DNA from: Mangrovibacter plantisponsor
Lineage (GTDB): Bacteria > Pseudomonadota > Gammaproteobacteria > Enterobacterales > Enterobacteriaceae
Reading direction: 5' to 3'
DNA: 64,000 bases
NCBI RefSeq assembly: GCF_003182475.1
Contig: NZ_QGTS01000008.1
Span: 124,001-188,000 of the forward strand
The notes below the pieces were generated by a model that saw nothing but the letters and a program-made list of their open reading frames with translations, searched no databases and was not told where the DNA came from. Positions 39,018-48,737 of the stretch are shown here, piece by piece (positions within the stretch are counted from its first letter, which is position 1; each line of letters begins with the position of its first letter). The position numbers and the translations under genes are program-made.

Positions 39018-40495
39018 CCTGCCGACTGGCTCTGAGTAGCCAGGGGAAGCGTAAAGCGGAAGCAGGCCCCCGGGCAGGATATCAACTCAATCCGGCTACC
39101 ATGTAACTGCAGGATTTGGTGAACCACCATTAACCCCAACCCGCCCCGGGACAAGCTTTCACCCTTCAGCAATGCCGGGCGGGTAAACAACTGGCTGCGC
39201 TTCTCTGGCGGTATGCCGGGCCCGTTGTCGGCGACCTCCAGAATCATATTATCTGACGCCGGCCAGGCGCGAACGGCAATGGTGCTCCCCTCAGGTGTAT
39301 GGCGAATCGCATTATCCAGCAGGTTCGTCAGCACGCGTTCAATCATGCCCATATCTGCACTGACCACCGGCAACCCGGCCAGTGGCTCAACCTGCAAACG
39401 CTGGTTACGTGTTTGCGCTGCCAGCGTCATTTTTTGCATTACATCCTGTACCAGGTCTTCCAGAGAGAACAGTGTTTTATCAGGTGTTATCACGCCGTAT
39501 TCCAGGCGGGCCAGCTCAAACAACGACTGCGCCATTTGGCTCACCTTGCGGCTTTCGGACAGCGCGATTTCCAGATACTGGCGTTTTTCTTCATCCGAAA
39601 GATTGTCACTCAACAACAGAATGGATTCGATATAACCATGGATGGCGGTTAGCGGTGTGCGTAGATCATGAGAGACCGTTGCCAAAAATGCCCGACGCTC
39701 CTGGGTTTCCTGGGCAAGTTCAGCCCACTGGCTGGCAATTTTTGCTTCCATCAGGGTGACCCCTTGCGACAGGCTTACCAGTTCCTGGGTCATACTGCGC
39801 GTATCAGGCACTGCCTCAACAGTAACGCGTGGTTGCCCCAGGCTAATTTGCCTGACCCGGCGCTCCAGTGCCCTGACTGGCCTGGCCACCCAATGAAAAG
39901 TCGCGCCACCAAGAATCAGCAACATGATAAGCAGTAACACCAGGGACGCGGCAACCATGACACCAATATTATGCTGCCAGGCCATGGCATGCAGCGCGCT
40001 GTAATGTTCCCCTTGCAGGATCACATAGACATACCCGCGAACTTTGCCCTGGGAAATAAACGGTGCTGCACTGAATACCTTTTGCCCGTGTAGCTGGCGG
40101 GGATCATCGCCATAAACCGGGAACGGGTCGCCATGCAAAAAAGCGGTTACCGGCTCAACAGACACTTTCTGGCGTTTAAGATGCCCGGGAGGTGCGGCAT
40201 CGTTAATGATCATCCCCTGAGGGTCAATCAGGTATAATTCCACATTCGGGTTAACCGCCATCAGGTTATTAAACAGCGCCCGGGTTTGCTCCCCTGCCAT
40301 ACCTTCATCCGCAAGGCGCGGGTACTGGCGAACCAGGTGCTGAGCCAGGCCAGCAGACAACTGCTGGACAACCGCATTACCATAGTTACGCGTCAGAGAA
40401 ACCTGAATACCCGCCAGCAATGCGCCGCCAGACACCAGCAACAAAAGAAATAGCGCAGCCAGCCTGCGCGGTAACGTGCCAAATAGCCGTGTCAC
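39014..40495 (-). CDS. Two-component sensor histidine kinase
   Basis: 493 residues: TM1 about 10-30, a periplasmic sensor of about 155 residues, TM2 about 190-212, HAMP (VARPVRALERRV), HisKA with H276 in ATVSHDLRTPLTAIHGY, and an HATPase with NLLDNAIRHTPEGS, VADNGPGIPPEKR and GGLGLMVVHQIL. All boxes are complete. It follows its response-regulator gene by three bases. I do not recognise the sensor domain. It is convergent with a TrkH-type gene, but a link to potassium is unproven. Confidence 0.9.
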   Translation of the reverse strand: MTRLFGTLPRRLAALFLLLLVSGGALLAGIQVSLTRNYGNAVVQQLSAGLAQHLVRQYPRLADEGMAGEQTRALFNNLMAVNPNVELYLIDPQGMIINDAAPPGHLKRQKVSVEPVTAFLHGDPFPVYGDDPRQLHGQKVFSAAPFISQGKVRGYVYVILQGEHYSALHAMAWQHNIGVMVAASLVLLLIMLLILGGATFHWVARPVRALERRVRQISLGQPRVTVEAVPDTRSMTQELVSLSQGVTLMEAKIASQWAELAQETQERRAFLATVSHDLRTPLTAIHGYIESILLLSDNLSDEEKRQYLEIALSESRKVSQMAQSLFELARLEYGVITPDKTLFSLEDLVQDVMQKMTLAAQTRNQRLQVEPLAGLPVVSADMGMIERVLTNLLDNAIRHTPEGSTIAVRAWPASDNMILEVADNGPGIPPEKRSQLFTRPALLKGESLSRGGLGLMVVHQILQLHGSRIELISCPGACFRFTLPLATQSQSAG

Positions 40496-40497
40496 TC

Positions 40498-41214
40498 TCA
40501 GCCCTCACTGCCTGGCGGCAGAAACTTATATCCCTGCCCCCATACAGTCACAATGAGCTGTGGCTGTGACGGGTCAGTTTCTAATTTAATACGCAGGCGG
40601 TTAATGTGCGTATTCACCGTGTGTTCGTAGCCTTCATGCTGGTAACCCCACACCTGGATCAATAAATCCAGCCGGGAAAAAATTTCGCCTGGGTGGCGGG
40701 CAAAGAAATAGAGCAAATCGAATTCCCGGGGCGTGAGATCCAGTACCTGTTCATTCAAGATTGCATGCCGGCTGAGAGGGTCAACGGACAAGCCCGCGAA
40801 ATGCAACACCCCGGCATCGCGTTTGAGCGTATCGCTCATGGCTTGCTGGCGGCGAAACAGCGCATTAAGGCGGGCTAACAATTCTGGTGCCGAAAACGGC
40901 TTGGTCACATAATCATCTGCCCCCAGGTTCAGCCCCTGAATACGTTCAGTTTCGCCTGTGCGGGCACTGACGATGATAATGGGCATATAACGAGCCTGAG
41001 TCCTGGCCTGGCGGCAAATCTCAAGGCCATCCACCTCAGGCAGCATCAGATCGAGAATCAGCGCATCCCACCCGCCGCGGTTAAGTAACTGCACGCCACG
41101 CGCACCTTCAGTTGCGAGCGTTGTTTCATAGCCTGCGTTGCGCAGATGTAGTTGTAACAAACGGGCAATATGTGGGTCATCTTCAATGACCAATACGCGC
41201 CTGGTCTCACTCAT
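40498..41214 (-). CDS. OmpR/PhoB-family response regulator
   Basis: 238 residues with an N-terminal receiver (acidic pair D12/D13, phospho-acceptor D55, K near 105 in DYVTKPFSAPE) and a C-terminal winged helix (LTPREFDLLYFFARHPGEIFSR; VNTHINRLRIKLE). First gene of the regulator-kinase pair. Target genes unknown. Confidence 0.92.
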   Translation of the reverse strand: MSETRRVLVIEDDPHIARLLQLHLRNAGYETTLATEGARGVQLLNRGGWDALILDLMLPEVDGLEICRQARTQARYMPIIIVSARTGETERIQGLNLGADDYVTKPFSAPELLARLNALFRRQQAMSDTLKRDAGVLHFAGLSVDPLSRHAILNEQVLDLTPREFDLLYFFARHPGEIFSRLDLLIQVWGYQHEGYEHTVNTHINRLRIKLETDPSQPQLIVTVWGQGYKFLPPGSEG

Positions 41215-41505
41215 GAGGCCTCCTGCTCACTGATATTCCCTGAGTTTACACAAATCATCACCGCAGATTTATCACATTTTATTTAACTTTATGCCAGACT
41301 GCGCATGCCGTTATCTGGCGAAAAAAATACGCTTTTCCCCCTGAGCTGCCGGGTAATAAATGCATCTTATTCTCTTTTCATTTTATGAGTAATTATCAGT
41401 CCCACAGAATAAGATTAAATACTGTAATTACAATTGCATACAACTATTTAACTAATTATATTAGTTTGCTGAAAACATATTACCAGGTACGCAGGAGATC
41501 AAAAC

Positions 41506-42003
41506 ATGTTAAAAGAAGAGATGGTTAGCCACCTGAATGACCAAATGAATCTGGAACTTTATTCTTCCTTGCTCTACCAGCAAATGAGCGCCTGGTGCAG
41601 CTACCACAGTTTTGAAGGGGCCGCAGCTTTTCTGCGCCGTCACGCGCAGGAAGAAATGAGCCATATGCAGCGCCTGTTTGACTATCTGACCGATACCGGC
41701 AATTTACCTAAGCTCGCCGCTATTCCGGCCCTTACCGCAGACTATGCCTCTCTGGATACGCTGTTTACTGCCACTTATGAGCATGAACAATTAATTAGCA
41801 GCAAAATTAATGAACTGGTGCATGTGGCAATGACCACGCAGGATTATCCGACATTCAACTTCCTGCAATGGTATGTTGCCGAGCAGCACGAAGAAGAGAA
41901 GTTATTCAAATCTGTTATTGATAAACTGCGCCTTGTTGGCAACAGTGGTGAAGGGCTGTATTTCGTAGATAAAGAACTGGCCACACTGGATACCCAGGCC
42001 TGA
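41506..42003 (+). CDS. ftnA: Ferritin FtnA
   Basis: Main iron-storage ferritin, 165 residues, with the full ferroxidase centre: Glu17 (MNLELYSS), Glu49, Glu50 and His53 (AQEEMSHMQ), Glu94 region (YEHEQLI) and the third site in EQHEEEKLF. Forms 24-mer shells in the cytoplasm. Ribosome site AGGAG nine bases upstream. Followed by its own terminator, with yecH convergent as in E. coli. Confidence 0.95.
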   Translation: MLKEEMVSHLNDQMNLELYSSLLYQQMSAWCSYHSFEGAAAFLRRHAQEEMSHMQRLFDYLTDTGNLPKLAAIPALTADYASLDTLFTATYEHEQLISSKINELVHVAMTTQDYPTFNFLQWYVAEQHEEEKLFKSVIDKLRLVGNSGEGLYFVDKELATLDTQA

Positions 42004-42016
42004 TTTATAACACAAC

Positions 42017-42056
42017 ACGATGCCGGTAAGCTTAAACTTACAGGCATCGTAGTTTT
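42017..42056 (+). terminator. ftnA terminator
   Basis: Long stem ACGATGCC-GTAAG/CTTAC-GGCATCGT with a 6-nt loop, followed by AGTTTT. Confidence 0.75.
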
Positions 42057-42100
42057 CCAGGAAATGTGCCCATCACTTTTTTTTTGCGTTAATGGCATGC

Positions 42101-42340
42101 TTAATGCTGGCAAATTTTATCCGGGCTTGTAGTAAACCCCTGCCCTTCATCAATAAACTTCCCTTTCTGCGCCAGAAAAGCCACCAGGGCTTCGGCGTCA
42201 AGGCCACTGGCTGAACAAGTGTGATAACGTGCCTGCTCACCAAATTTCTCTTTAATTGCTGCTGCAAGCGTTGCCGCAGTCCATGGGGTTTCCGCTTCCA
42301 GCATCATCTTCAACACTTCATGCCCGTGAACAGATTCCAT
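42101..42340 (-). CDS. yecH: YecH-family metal-binding protein
   Basis: 79-residue protein equal in length to E. coli YecH, with a winged-helix-like N terminus (VHGHEVLKMML) and a Cys/His set (HGH, YHTCSASG, ICQH) that suggests metal binding. Convergent with ftnA. Function unknown. The first codons (MESVHGHEV) match the family start. Confidence 0.85.
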   Translation of the reverse strand: MESVHGHEVLKMMLEAETPWTAATLAAAIKEKFGEQARYHTCSASGLDAEALVAFLAQKGKFIDEGQGFTTSPDKICQH

Positions 42341-42915
42341 CTAATACACCTCAGTTAAAAGAGAAAGCTTACGTAATATCACCGGCTACAGTGTTGAGCC
42401 AGAACAATGAATGAACAATTGAATAAAGCATGTCGATGAGAAAAATCACTTCGGAGTTATACAAAACGAGATAAGATATTTGGTGGAAATTTTAAATAAA
42501 AAAAACTGGCAGTTCGACATCGAAACTGCCAGCCAATTACGAGCAGAGATCTTGAATAGGTTCTTCCTTAAGTCGAATTCTTTATACAGGTTGCACCCAT
42601 TCAAGTTCAACAAAATATTTTCACCTTACGGTTAAATCAATCTCATTAAAGAAATTTAATCTTAAAAAACATAGAGTTGAACGTAAAAAACAATATAGGT
42701 AATACCATGTAATCAATAAGGGGTATGTTAAGCGACACTAATATTTTACGTGCCATTATAAGCACTGATTTATTTAGCAGGAAACCAGTGATGAAATAAT
42801 ATTTAATCTGCAAGTAATCACAGATGGTATCATTTTAACCGTTACTTAATGTACCCCTGACTGAAATTATTCAGGGCACCAAAGTACCCTGGTAAACGGA
42901 GTGACATCAGTTGTT
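42341..42915. other. Gap with candidate sRNA between yecH and the DapA-like gene
   Basis: 575 bp, very AT-rich. It contains the yecH promoter and an apparent small RNA unit (42498-42610). 42620-42915 shows nothing I can name apart from a weak hairpin CCCTGA/TCAGGG near 42850 without a T-run. Confidence 0.55.
42498..42575 (-). ncRNA. Candidate small RNA gene
   Basis: On the minus strand a sigma-70-like promoter TTGAAC (42605-42610), 18 bases, TATAAA (42581-42586) predicts a start near 42574. A strong terminator ends it: stem CTGGCAGTT/AACTGCCAG (42506-42532) plus eight T (42498-42505). The RNA would be about 78 nt with no start codon in a convincing ribosome context. It does not match any enterobacterial sRNA that I can recall. 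Confidence 0.5.
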
Positions 42916-43791
42916 TTACCACTGAAGCCTTTCCATCACTGCCCTGATTTCAGCCAGTGCATTTTCTGCCACAGGTTGAAGCGGCCTGGGAAGGCCATCG
43001 CAAGGGGTAAGCCCGGCAAGAAGTGCCATAGCGGCGACCACTCTCAAACTACCGTGCTGGCGGAACAACTGCCATACTGGTTCCAGTTGTTTATTTATTT
43101 CCCCACTTTCTGACTGTGCACTGCGAAGCAATACCTTGCACGTCTCAGGATATAACCCGGCAAGTACGGAATACCAAATATCAAACCCGCCGGCTATCGC
43201 AGCCCACGCATAAGCATCGCCACTAATTCCCAGTGAGACTTGTTCAGGTAACTGACCACGCCAGTATTGTGCCAACCGTGCGGCTTCACGTTGCTCTGCC
43301 GCGACACCCGGAAATTTAACGGAAGCAATATTGGGCAAACTGGCAATATGGGTGAGCAGCGCATCACTAAAATCAAAATGTGTGGTTCGTGGGTTAATAT
43401 AGACACAAACAGGCACAGATGACGCCTGGCTTACTGCTTGATACAACCCGAATACTTCGCTATCAGATAAAGGCTGGTAGGAAAGTGGCGCCAGTAAAAC
43501 AGACGCAGCCCCAGCCTGCTGTGCGTCATCAAGGTGTTGTAAAACATCACGCTGGCGATTGGCACCAATTCCCACCATCACAGGGATACCTTGTGCGGCT
43601 TCAACAGCTAACTTCGCCAATAGTGCCCGCTCTTCACGGCTAAGGTAGGCATAGCTTCCCGTCGAGCCCGCCACACAAATGCCATCAATTTTCGCGGCAG
43701 CGAGCCGCCCAATTATCTGCGTAAAAGCCCCTAAATGAAGTTGTTGTTCATCAAGCGGTGTTAATGGAAATGCGTACAGACCTGACAGCAT
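42916..43791 (-). CDS. DapA/NanA-family aldolase/lyase
   Basis: 291-residue class I aldolase of the dihydrodipicolinate synthase / N-acetylneuraminate lyase superfamily (TIM barrel). The Schiff-base Lys159 (IASVKFPG) and catalytic Tyr131 (VCVYINP) are present, as is the AGSTGSYAYLSREER loop (41-55) that binds the pyruvate carboxyl. It is not the housekeeping DapA by sequence; the substrate is a 2-keto acid precursor I cannot name. Follows yqfB by 20 bp on the same strand; good ribosome site GAGGGG. Confidence 0.82.
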   Translation of the reverse strand: MLSGLYAFPLTPLDEQQLHLGAFTQIIGRLAAAKIDGICVAGSTGSYAYLSREERALLAKLAVEAAQGIPVMVGIGANRQRDVLQHLDDAQQAGAASVLLAPLSYQPLSDSEVFGLYQAVSQASSVPVCVYINPRTTHFDFSDALLTHIASLPNIASVKFPGVAAEQREAARLAQYWRGQLPEQVSLGISGDAYAWAAIAGGFDIWYSVLAGLYPETCKVLLRSAQSESGEINKQLEPVWQLFRQHGSLRVVAAMALLAGLTPCDGLPRPLQPVAENALAEIRAVMERLQW

Positions 43792-43810
43792 AGTAACCCC
43801 TCATTAAAGG

Positions 43811-44128
43811 TTAGCATTCATCAATACGGCGAAAGGAAATCACATACAATTGCTGCTCTCCCGGATATATCTGGCTGATAACAGCCTGCAATTCTGCCAA
43901 AGACATATTTTCCTGCCGCGCATGGTCATTTGTTAAATCACCGGGTGCGACAGGCACAACTGAAATGACTTCGATAGTGCAAAAAATATCATTATTGTCT
44001 TCATAACCCACGCGTAATTTCTCGCCTGGGTTGAAATGTGATTCAGCCTGATTGCGAATAGTAATTGTTTTCTTATCGCTTAATATATCGGCAGCAAAGC
44101 GCCGATAAAATGTTATATCCGGTTTCAT
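43811..44128 (-). CDS. yqfB: ASCH-domain N4-acetylcytidine amidohydrolase YqfB
   Basis: 105-residue protein matching E. coli YqfB, which deacetylates N4-acetylcytidine. Conserved ITFYRRFAADILSDKKTITIR (6-26) carries the catalytic Thr/Lys region, and the Glu in HARQENMSLAEL is present. In E. coli the gene lies elsewhere on the chromosome; here it heads an apparent two-gene unit with the aldolase. Confidence 0.9.
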   Translation of the reverse strand: MKPDITFYRRFAADILSDKKTITIRNQAESHFNPGEKLRVGYEDNNDIFCTIEVISVVPVAPGDLTNDHARQENMSLAELQAVISQIYPGEQQLYVISFRRIDEC

Positions 44129-44512
44129 AGTTACCCTTTCAGCCTGTTCTGTACATTCCTGTACGTTTTATTGCGCAATTACACTATGTTACGTCATTTT
44201 CGCCATGGGCGACGTGCAAATTATGTAAATAACAATGCTCCATATTGTTAAAATAACCATTGTTTTTGTGAGGGTGTTCACGGTTATCCCAGCGTAATCC
44301 CTTTACATTGCGTGGGCATGTTCAGCCAGCGTTGCTGCTATAAGGCAAAAATTCTCATTTAAAACAGTGAGCTGTAGGGCTATTGTTACAGTGCAGCAAG
44401 AACCGCGACTCATTTTTGTAGCAGCATCCAGCCTGTGATTTTTGTTAACAATGGAAGGTACCGCTGTCTGTGCACCACGTTATTACTCTCAATAATGAAC
44501 AGGGGAAGATCA
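44129..44512. other. Divergent promoter region of yqfB and the iron alcohol dehydrogenase
   Basis: 384 bp without a gene. The adh frame is open upstream to 44435, but the extension (Cys/Arg-rich) has no relatives. No operator recognised. Confidence 0.55.
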
Positions 44513-45670
44513 ATGTCGACATATTATTTTCTGCCCACCCGTAATGTATTTGGTGAAGACAGTGTTCAGGAAGCCGGAATTCTGGCAAAAACGCTAAATG
44601 TTAAAAAGATCCTTATTGTTACTGATGCTTTTTTAGCAAAGAGTGGGATGGCAGATAAAGTAGCAGCCATCTACCAGGAAGCCGGAATCGATGTGCATAT
44701 TTTTGGTGGTGCAGAGCCAAACCCGACAGATAAAAATGTAGAAGAAGGCATCACCTGCTACCGCGAAAATGGGTGTAACGCCATTGTTTCCCTTGGTGGT
44801 GGTTCTTCTCACGATTGCGCCAAAGGTATTGGGTTGCTTGCTGCAAATGGTGGCAATATTCGTGATTACGAAGGGGTTGATAAATCCAAAAACGACATGA
44901 TCCCGTTAATGGCCATTAATACGACGGCAGGTACCGCTTCAGAAATCACGCGTTTTTGTATTATCACTGATACACAACGTAAAGTGAAAATGGCGATTGT
45001 TGACTGGCGTGTTACCCCGCAAATTTCCATTAATGACCCGGTACTGATGGTTGGCATGCCTCCTTCACTCACGGCTGCAACCGGGATGGATGCCCTGACC
45101 CACGCTATTGAAGCTTATGTTTCTACCATGGCAAATCCGCTGACAGATGCAGCAGCACTGAAAGCCATCACCATGATCACGCAGTACCTGCCTAAAGCTG
45201 TCGCCAATGGCGAATATATGAAGGCCAGAGACAATATGGCCTATGCTCAATACCTGGCAGGTATCGCTTTTAATAATGCCTCTCTGGGATACGTGCATGC
45301 TATGGCTCACCAACTGGGTGGTTTTTACAACCTGCCACACGGTGTATGTAACGCTATCCTGCTGCCTTATGTTGAGTCGTTCAATTTGATCAGTAACCTG
45401 AACCGGTTCCGTGATATCGCTGAAGCGATGGGGGAATGCGTGGAAGGCCTTTCTACAGATGAAGCGGCGGCAAAAGCCATCACAGCAATTCGCCGTCTGA
45501 GCAAGCAAGTTGGTATCCCAGATTCACTTAAGAGCCTGGGTGTCAAACCAGAAGATTTCGCCATTATGGCAGAGAACGCGAAGAAAGATGTTTGCCAGTT
45601 GACTAACCCGCGTAAAGCCACCAAAGAACAGGTGATTGAACTGTACCGCCAGGCATATGAAGGCGAATAA
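44513..45670 (+). CDS. Iron-containing alcohol dehydrogenase (YiaY/FucO-like)
   Basis: 385-residue group III (Fe-dependent) alcohol dehydrogenase, NAD-linked, cytoplasmic. Motifs: VSLGGGSSHDCAKGI (cofactor binding, about 95-109), NTTAGTASEITRFC (about 138), TGMDALTHAIEAY (about 195) and the metal ligands in YVHAMAHQLGGFYNLPHG (about 262-279). Closest recognised relative is E. coli YiaY, with which it shares long identical blocks. ATG 44513 follows AGGGGA. Single gene with its own terminator. Confidence 0.88.
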   Translation: MSTYYFLPTRNVFGEDSVQEAGILAKTLNVKKILIVTDAFLAKSGMADKVAAIYQEAGIDVHIFGGAEPNPTDKNVEEGITCYRENGCNAIVSLGGGSSHDCAKGIGLLAANGGNIRDYEGVDKSKNDMIPLMAINTTAGTASEITRFCIITDTQRKVKMAIVDWRVTPQISINDPVLMVGMPPSLTAATGMDALTHAIEAYVSTMANPLTDAAALKAITMITQYLPKAVANGEYMKARDNMAYAQYLAGIAFNNASLGYVHAMAHQLGGFYNLPHGVCNAILLPYVESFNLISNLNRFRDIAEAMGECVEGLSTDEAAAKAITAIRRLSKQVGIPDSLKSLGVKPEDFAIMAENAKKDVCQLTNPRKATKEQVIELYRQAYEGE

Positions 45671-45708
45671 CCAGAGTTCTGTGCGGGGCTATTAACCCGA
45701 TGATCGCA

Positions 45709-45738
45709 AGACCTGATGCCTGGCATCAGGTCTTTTTC
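45709..45738 (+). terminator. Terminator of the iron alcohol dehydrogenase gene
   Basis: Stem AAGACCTGATGCC/GGCATCAGGTCTT followed by TTTTCTT. Confidence 0.9.
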
Positions 45739-45794
45739 TTATATAACACCCCTTCCTGCACCAGGATGTAATATACCGAACAGAATTGCAGGCA

Positions 45795-45819
45795 CAAAAA
45801 AACCACCCGTAGGTGGTTT
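45795..45819 (-). terminator. Terminator of the tRNA operon
   Basis: On the minus strand AACCACCT/GGGTGGTT followed by TTTTTGTG, 42 bp beyond tRNA-Leu. Confidence 0.85.
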
Positions 45820-45860
45820 CACGACACTGCTTATTGCTTTGATTATTCTATATTTCCCCA

Positions 45861-45947
45861 TGGTACCCGGAGCGGGACTTGAACCCGCACAGCGCGAACG
45901 CCGAGGGATTTTAAATCCCTTGTGTCTACCGATTCCACCATCCGGGC
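45861..45947 (-). tRNA. leuZ: tRNA-Leu (anticodon TAA)
   Basis: 87 nt with long variable arm, 5' GCCCGGATGGTGGAATCGG, anticodon loop around TTTAAAA, encoded CCA. Last of three tRNAs downstream of pgsA, as in E. coli. Confidence 0.97.
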
Positions 45948-45955
45948 AGGGAAAT

Positions 45956-46029
45956 TGGAGGCGCGTTCCGGAGTCGAACCGGACTAGACGGATTTGCAAT
46001 CCGCTACATAACCGCTTTGCTAACGCGCC
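45956..46029 (-). tRNA. cysT: tRNA-Cys (anticodon GCA)
   Basis: 74 nt, 5' GGCGCGTTAGCAAAGCGG, anticodon loop TTGCAAA, 3' TCCA encoded. Eight bases upstream of tRNA-Leu. Confidence 0.97.
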
Positions 46030-46077
46030 GAATTTTTGCCTTTACAGCTGATAACCGCTTTCGCCATTACCGATAAC

Positions 46078-46153
<76 letters not shown>

Positions 46154-46299
46154 ATATCGAAATAAGTTAATCACTTGATTTTCTTACTAACCGGCGAACC
46201 GTGCCGCCGTTCGATGCGTTGCATTCTACTTACCTGACGCACTGAGTCAACGAAATTTTCTCATTCCCTGATCGTTTGCTGAATTTTGCGCCGAATAGA

Positions 46300-46848
46300 T
46301 CACGGTTCGAGCAAATCGCCGCGTGCTGCGTCCAAATACTGGAACATTGACCAGAAAGTCAGAATGGTGGCAATGAACAGCAACCCAATACCGGTGTATT
46401 CGATCCAGACATTTGGCCGCCAGAGCATGCCAATCAGTGCCAGCATTTGCGCGGTAGTTTTGACCTTACCCACCCATGAAACAGCAACACTACTGCGTTT
46501 GCCAATTTCGGCCATCCACTCACGCAGGGCAGAAATAATAATTTCCCTGGCTATCATCGTCGCCGCAGGCAGTGTCACCCACCAACAGTGGTAATATTCG
46601 GCCACCAGCACCAGTGCTGTCGCCACCATCACTTTATCTGCGACAGGGTCAAGAAACGCGCCAAAACGTGTGCTTTGGTTCCAGCGACGGGCAAGAAAAC
46701 CGTCGAACCAGTCGGTCACAGCTGCCAGACAGAAAATAAATGCACACAAAAATGGCGCCCATTGGAACGGCAAATAGAACGCCAGAACAAAGAACGGGAT
46801 CAGGATGACACGAAACAGCGTCAATAGTGTTGGTATATTAAATCGCAT
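46300..46848 (-). CDS. pgsA: Phosphatidylglycerophosphate synthase
   Basis: Inner-membrane CDP-alcohol phosphatidyltransferase that makes phosphatidylglycerol-phosphate from CDP-diacylglycerol and glycerol-3-phosphate. The 182 residues equal E. coli. The catalytic motif D-G-x2-A-R-x8-G-x3-D-x3-D is intact ([11 protein letters not shown] followed by [11 protein letters not shown], about 45-70). Lies between uvrC and the tRNAs, all co-directional. Confidence 0.97.
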   Translation of the reverse strand: MRFNIPTLLTLFRVILIPFFVLAFYLPFQWAPFLCAFIFCLAAVTDWFDGFLARRWNQSTRFGAFLDPVADKVMVATALVLVAEYYHCWWVTLPAATMIAREIIISALREWMAEIGKRSSVAVSWVGKVKTTAQMLALIGMLWRPNVWIEYTGIGLLFIATILTFWSMFQYLDAARGDLLEP

Positions 46849-46904
46849 AGCGTCGCTAACTGTTTGTCGTAAGTGAGAATTTGCTCTATGTTGCTACAGA
46901 GGCC

Positions 46905-48737
46905 CTAATGTTTCAATGCATAGAAAATCTTTTCTGCCAGTGCGTCTGAAATTCCTGGCACTTTTGCGATCTCCTCTGCTGACGCATTACGCAAAGGCTG
47001 TAACCCACCCATAAATTTGAGCAGCATTTGCCGCCGTTTAGGGCCGATCCCTTCAATAGATTCAAGGCTGCTGGTACTTTTTACTTTCGCCCTTTTTTTA
47101 CGATGCCCACTAATGGCGTGATCGTGTGACTCATCACGAATGTGCTGTATCACATGCAATGCCGGTGAATCCGGTGGCAACGAAAAACCTTCCCCTTCAG
47201 GTTCGAAAAACAAAGTTTCCAGGCCCGCTTTACGATCACTTCCCTTTGCCACGCCCAACAGTAATGGGTGCGTTTTATCCCATGGGACATCCAGTTCAGC
47301 AAACACCGTTTTAGCCTGGCGCAGCTGCCCTTTCCCGCCATCAATAAAAATTACATCGGGAATTTTGCTGTCATCAATCGCCTTACCATAGCGCCGCCGC
47401 AGTACCTGGTTCATAGCGGCATAGTCATCGCCTGGCGTTATTCCGGTAATATTGTAGCGCCGGTAATCAGCCCGTAGTGGTCCATTCGTATCAAAAACCA
47501 CACAGGATGCGACAGTTTGTTCACCCATTGTGTGGCTGATATCAAAACATTCCATCCGCCTGATCTTAGGAAGCTTAAGAACCTCAGCCAGTGCAGTAAG
47601 GCGCTGGTGAATGGTTGACTGCTGCGACAACTTAGTAACCAGGGCTGTCGCGGCATTGGTACGGGCAAGTTTCAAATAACGGGCCCTGTCACCGCGTGGG
47701 CGCGTTTGTACATGTATTTTTCGCCCGGCGAGCTCAGACAGTGAATCGCTCAGTAAACCGGGTTCGGCCAGATTGAAATCCAGCAGTATCTCGCCAGGCA
47801 AAGTGCGCGACTGGCTTCCCTGTAGATAAAACTGCCCAACGAAAGTTTCCACCACTTCGCTAAGTTCTGTGCCACCTGGCACTTTAGGGAAATAACTACG
47901 GCTTCCCAGTACCTTGCCCTGGCGAATAAATAGTACATGGACACAGGCCATGCCAGCATCGAATGCCACGCCAATTACATCTAAATCATCGCCAGTATTA
48001 GAAACAAATTGCCTTTCAGTTACCCGGCGTACAGCCTGAATCTGGTCTCTTAACCGTGCTGCTTCTTCAAATTCAAGTGACTGGCTGGCAGCCTCCATAC
48101 GCGCCACCAGCATCCGGATAACCTGGTCGTCTTTGCCGGACAGGAACAAACGCACATACTCAACTTGCTGAGCGTAATCTTCATCGCTGACAATGCCTTT
48201 AACACAAGGCCCCAGGCAGCGGCCAATTTGGTATTGCAGGCAAGGCCGCGAACGGTTGCGATAAACATTATTTTCACACTGGCGCACAGGGAATACTTTT
48301 TGCAGTAACGCCAGAGTCTCGCGAACAGCATAACCATTCGGGAAAGGTCCGAAATACTCGCCTTTAGCATGCTTTGCACCACGGTGCATCGCAAGCCTTG
48401 GGTGGTGATCGCCGCTCAGAAAGATAAAAGGATAGGATTTATCATCACGCAACAGCACGTTGTAACGTGGCTGATAAAGCTTAATGTAGTTGTGTTCAAG
48501 AAGAAGAGCTTCGGTTTCTGTATGGGTGACGGTGACGTCGATTTGGGCTATTTGAGCGACCAGCGCTTCGGTTTTGCGGCTGGAGACCTTAATACGGAAA
48601 TAGCTGGATAACCGTTTTTTCAGGTCTTTCGCTTTCCCGACATAAATGACAGTAGCCTGGTCATCATACATCCTGTAGACACCAGGCTTGCTGGTCACGG
48701 TCTTTAAAAAGGCTTTTGCGTCGAAATGTTCACTCAC
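46905..48737 (-). CDS. uvrC: Excinuclease ABC subunit C
   Basis: Dual-incision nuclease of nucleotide excision repair. The 610 residues include the N-terminal GIY-YIG domain ([26 protein letters not shown]), UvrB-interacting UVR motif (about 205-240), the RNase-H-like endonuclease domain ([35 protein letters not shown]) and a C-terminal helix-hairpin-helix pair ([25 protein letters not shown]). Start overlaps the uvrY stop by four bases. Confidence 0.97.
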   Translation of the reverse strand: MSEHFDAKAFLKTVTSKPGVYRMYDDQATVIYVGKAKDLKKRLSSYFRIKVSSRKTEALVAQIAQIDVTVTHTETEALLLEHNYIKLYQPRYNVLLRDDKSYPFIFLSGDHHPRLAMHRGAKHAKGEYFGPFPNGYAVRETLALLQKVFPVRQCENNVYRNRSRPCLQYQIGRCLGPCVKGIVSDEDYAQQVEYVRLFLSGKDDQVIRMLVARMEAASQSLEFEEAARLRDQIQAVRRVTERQFVSNTGDDLDVIGVAFDAGMACVHVLFIRQGKVLGSRSYFPKVPGGTELSEVVETFVGQFYLQGSQSRTLPGEILLDFNLAEPGLLSDSLSELAGRKIHVQTRPRGDRARYLKLARTNAATALVTKLSQQSTIHQRLTALAEVLKLPKIRRMECFDISHTMGEQTVASCVVFDTNGPLRADYRRYNITGITPGDDYAAMNQVLRRRYGKAIDDSKIPDVIFIDGGKGQLRQAKTVFAELDVPWDKTHPLLLGVAKGSDRKAGLETLFFEPEGEGFSLPPDSPALHVIQHIRDESHDHAISGHRKKRAKVKSTSSLESIEGIGPKRRQMLLKFMGGLQPLRNASAEEIAKVPGISDALAEKIFYALKH

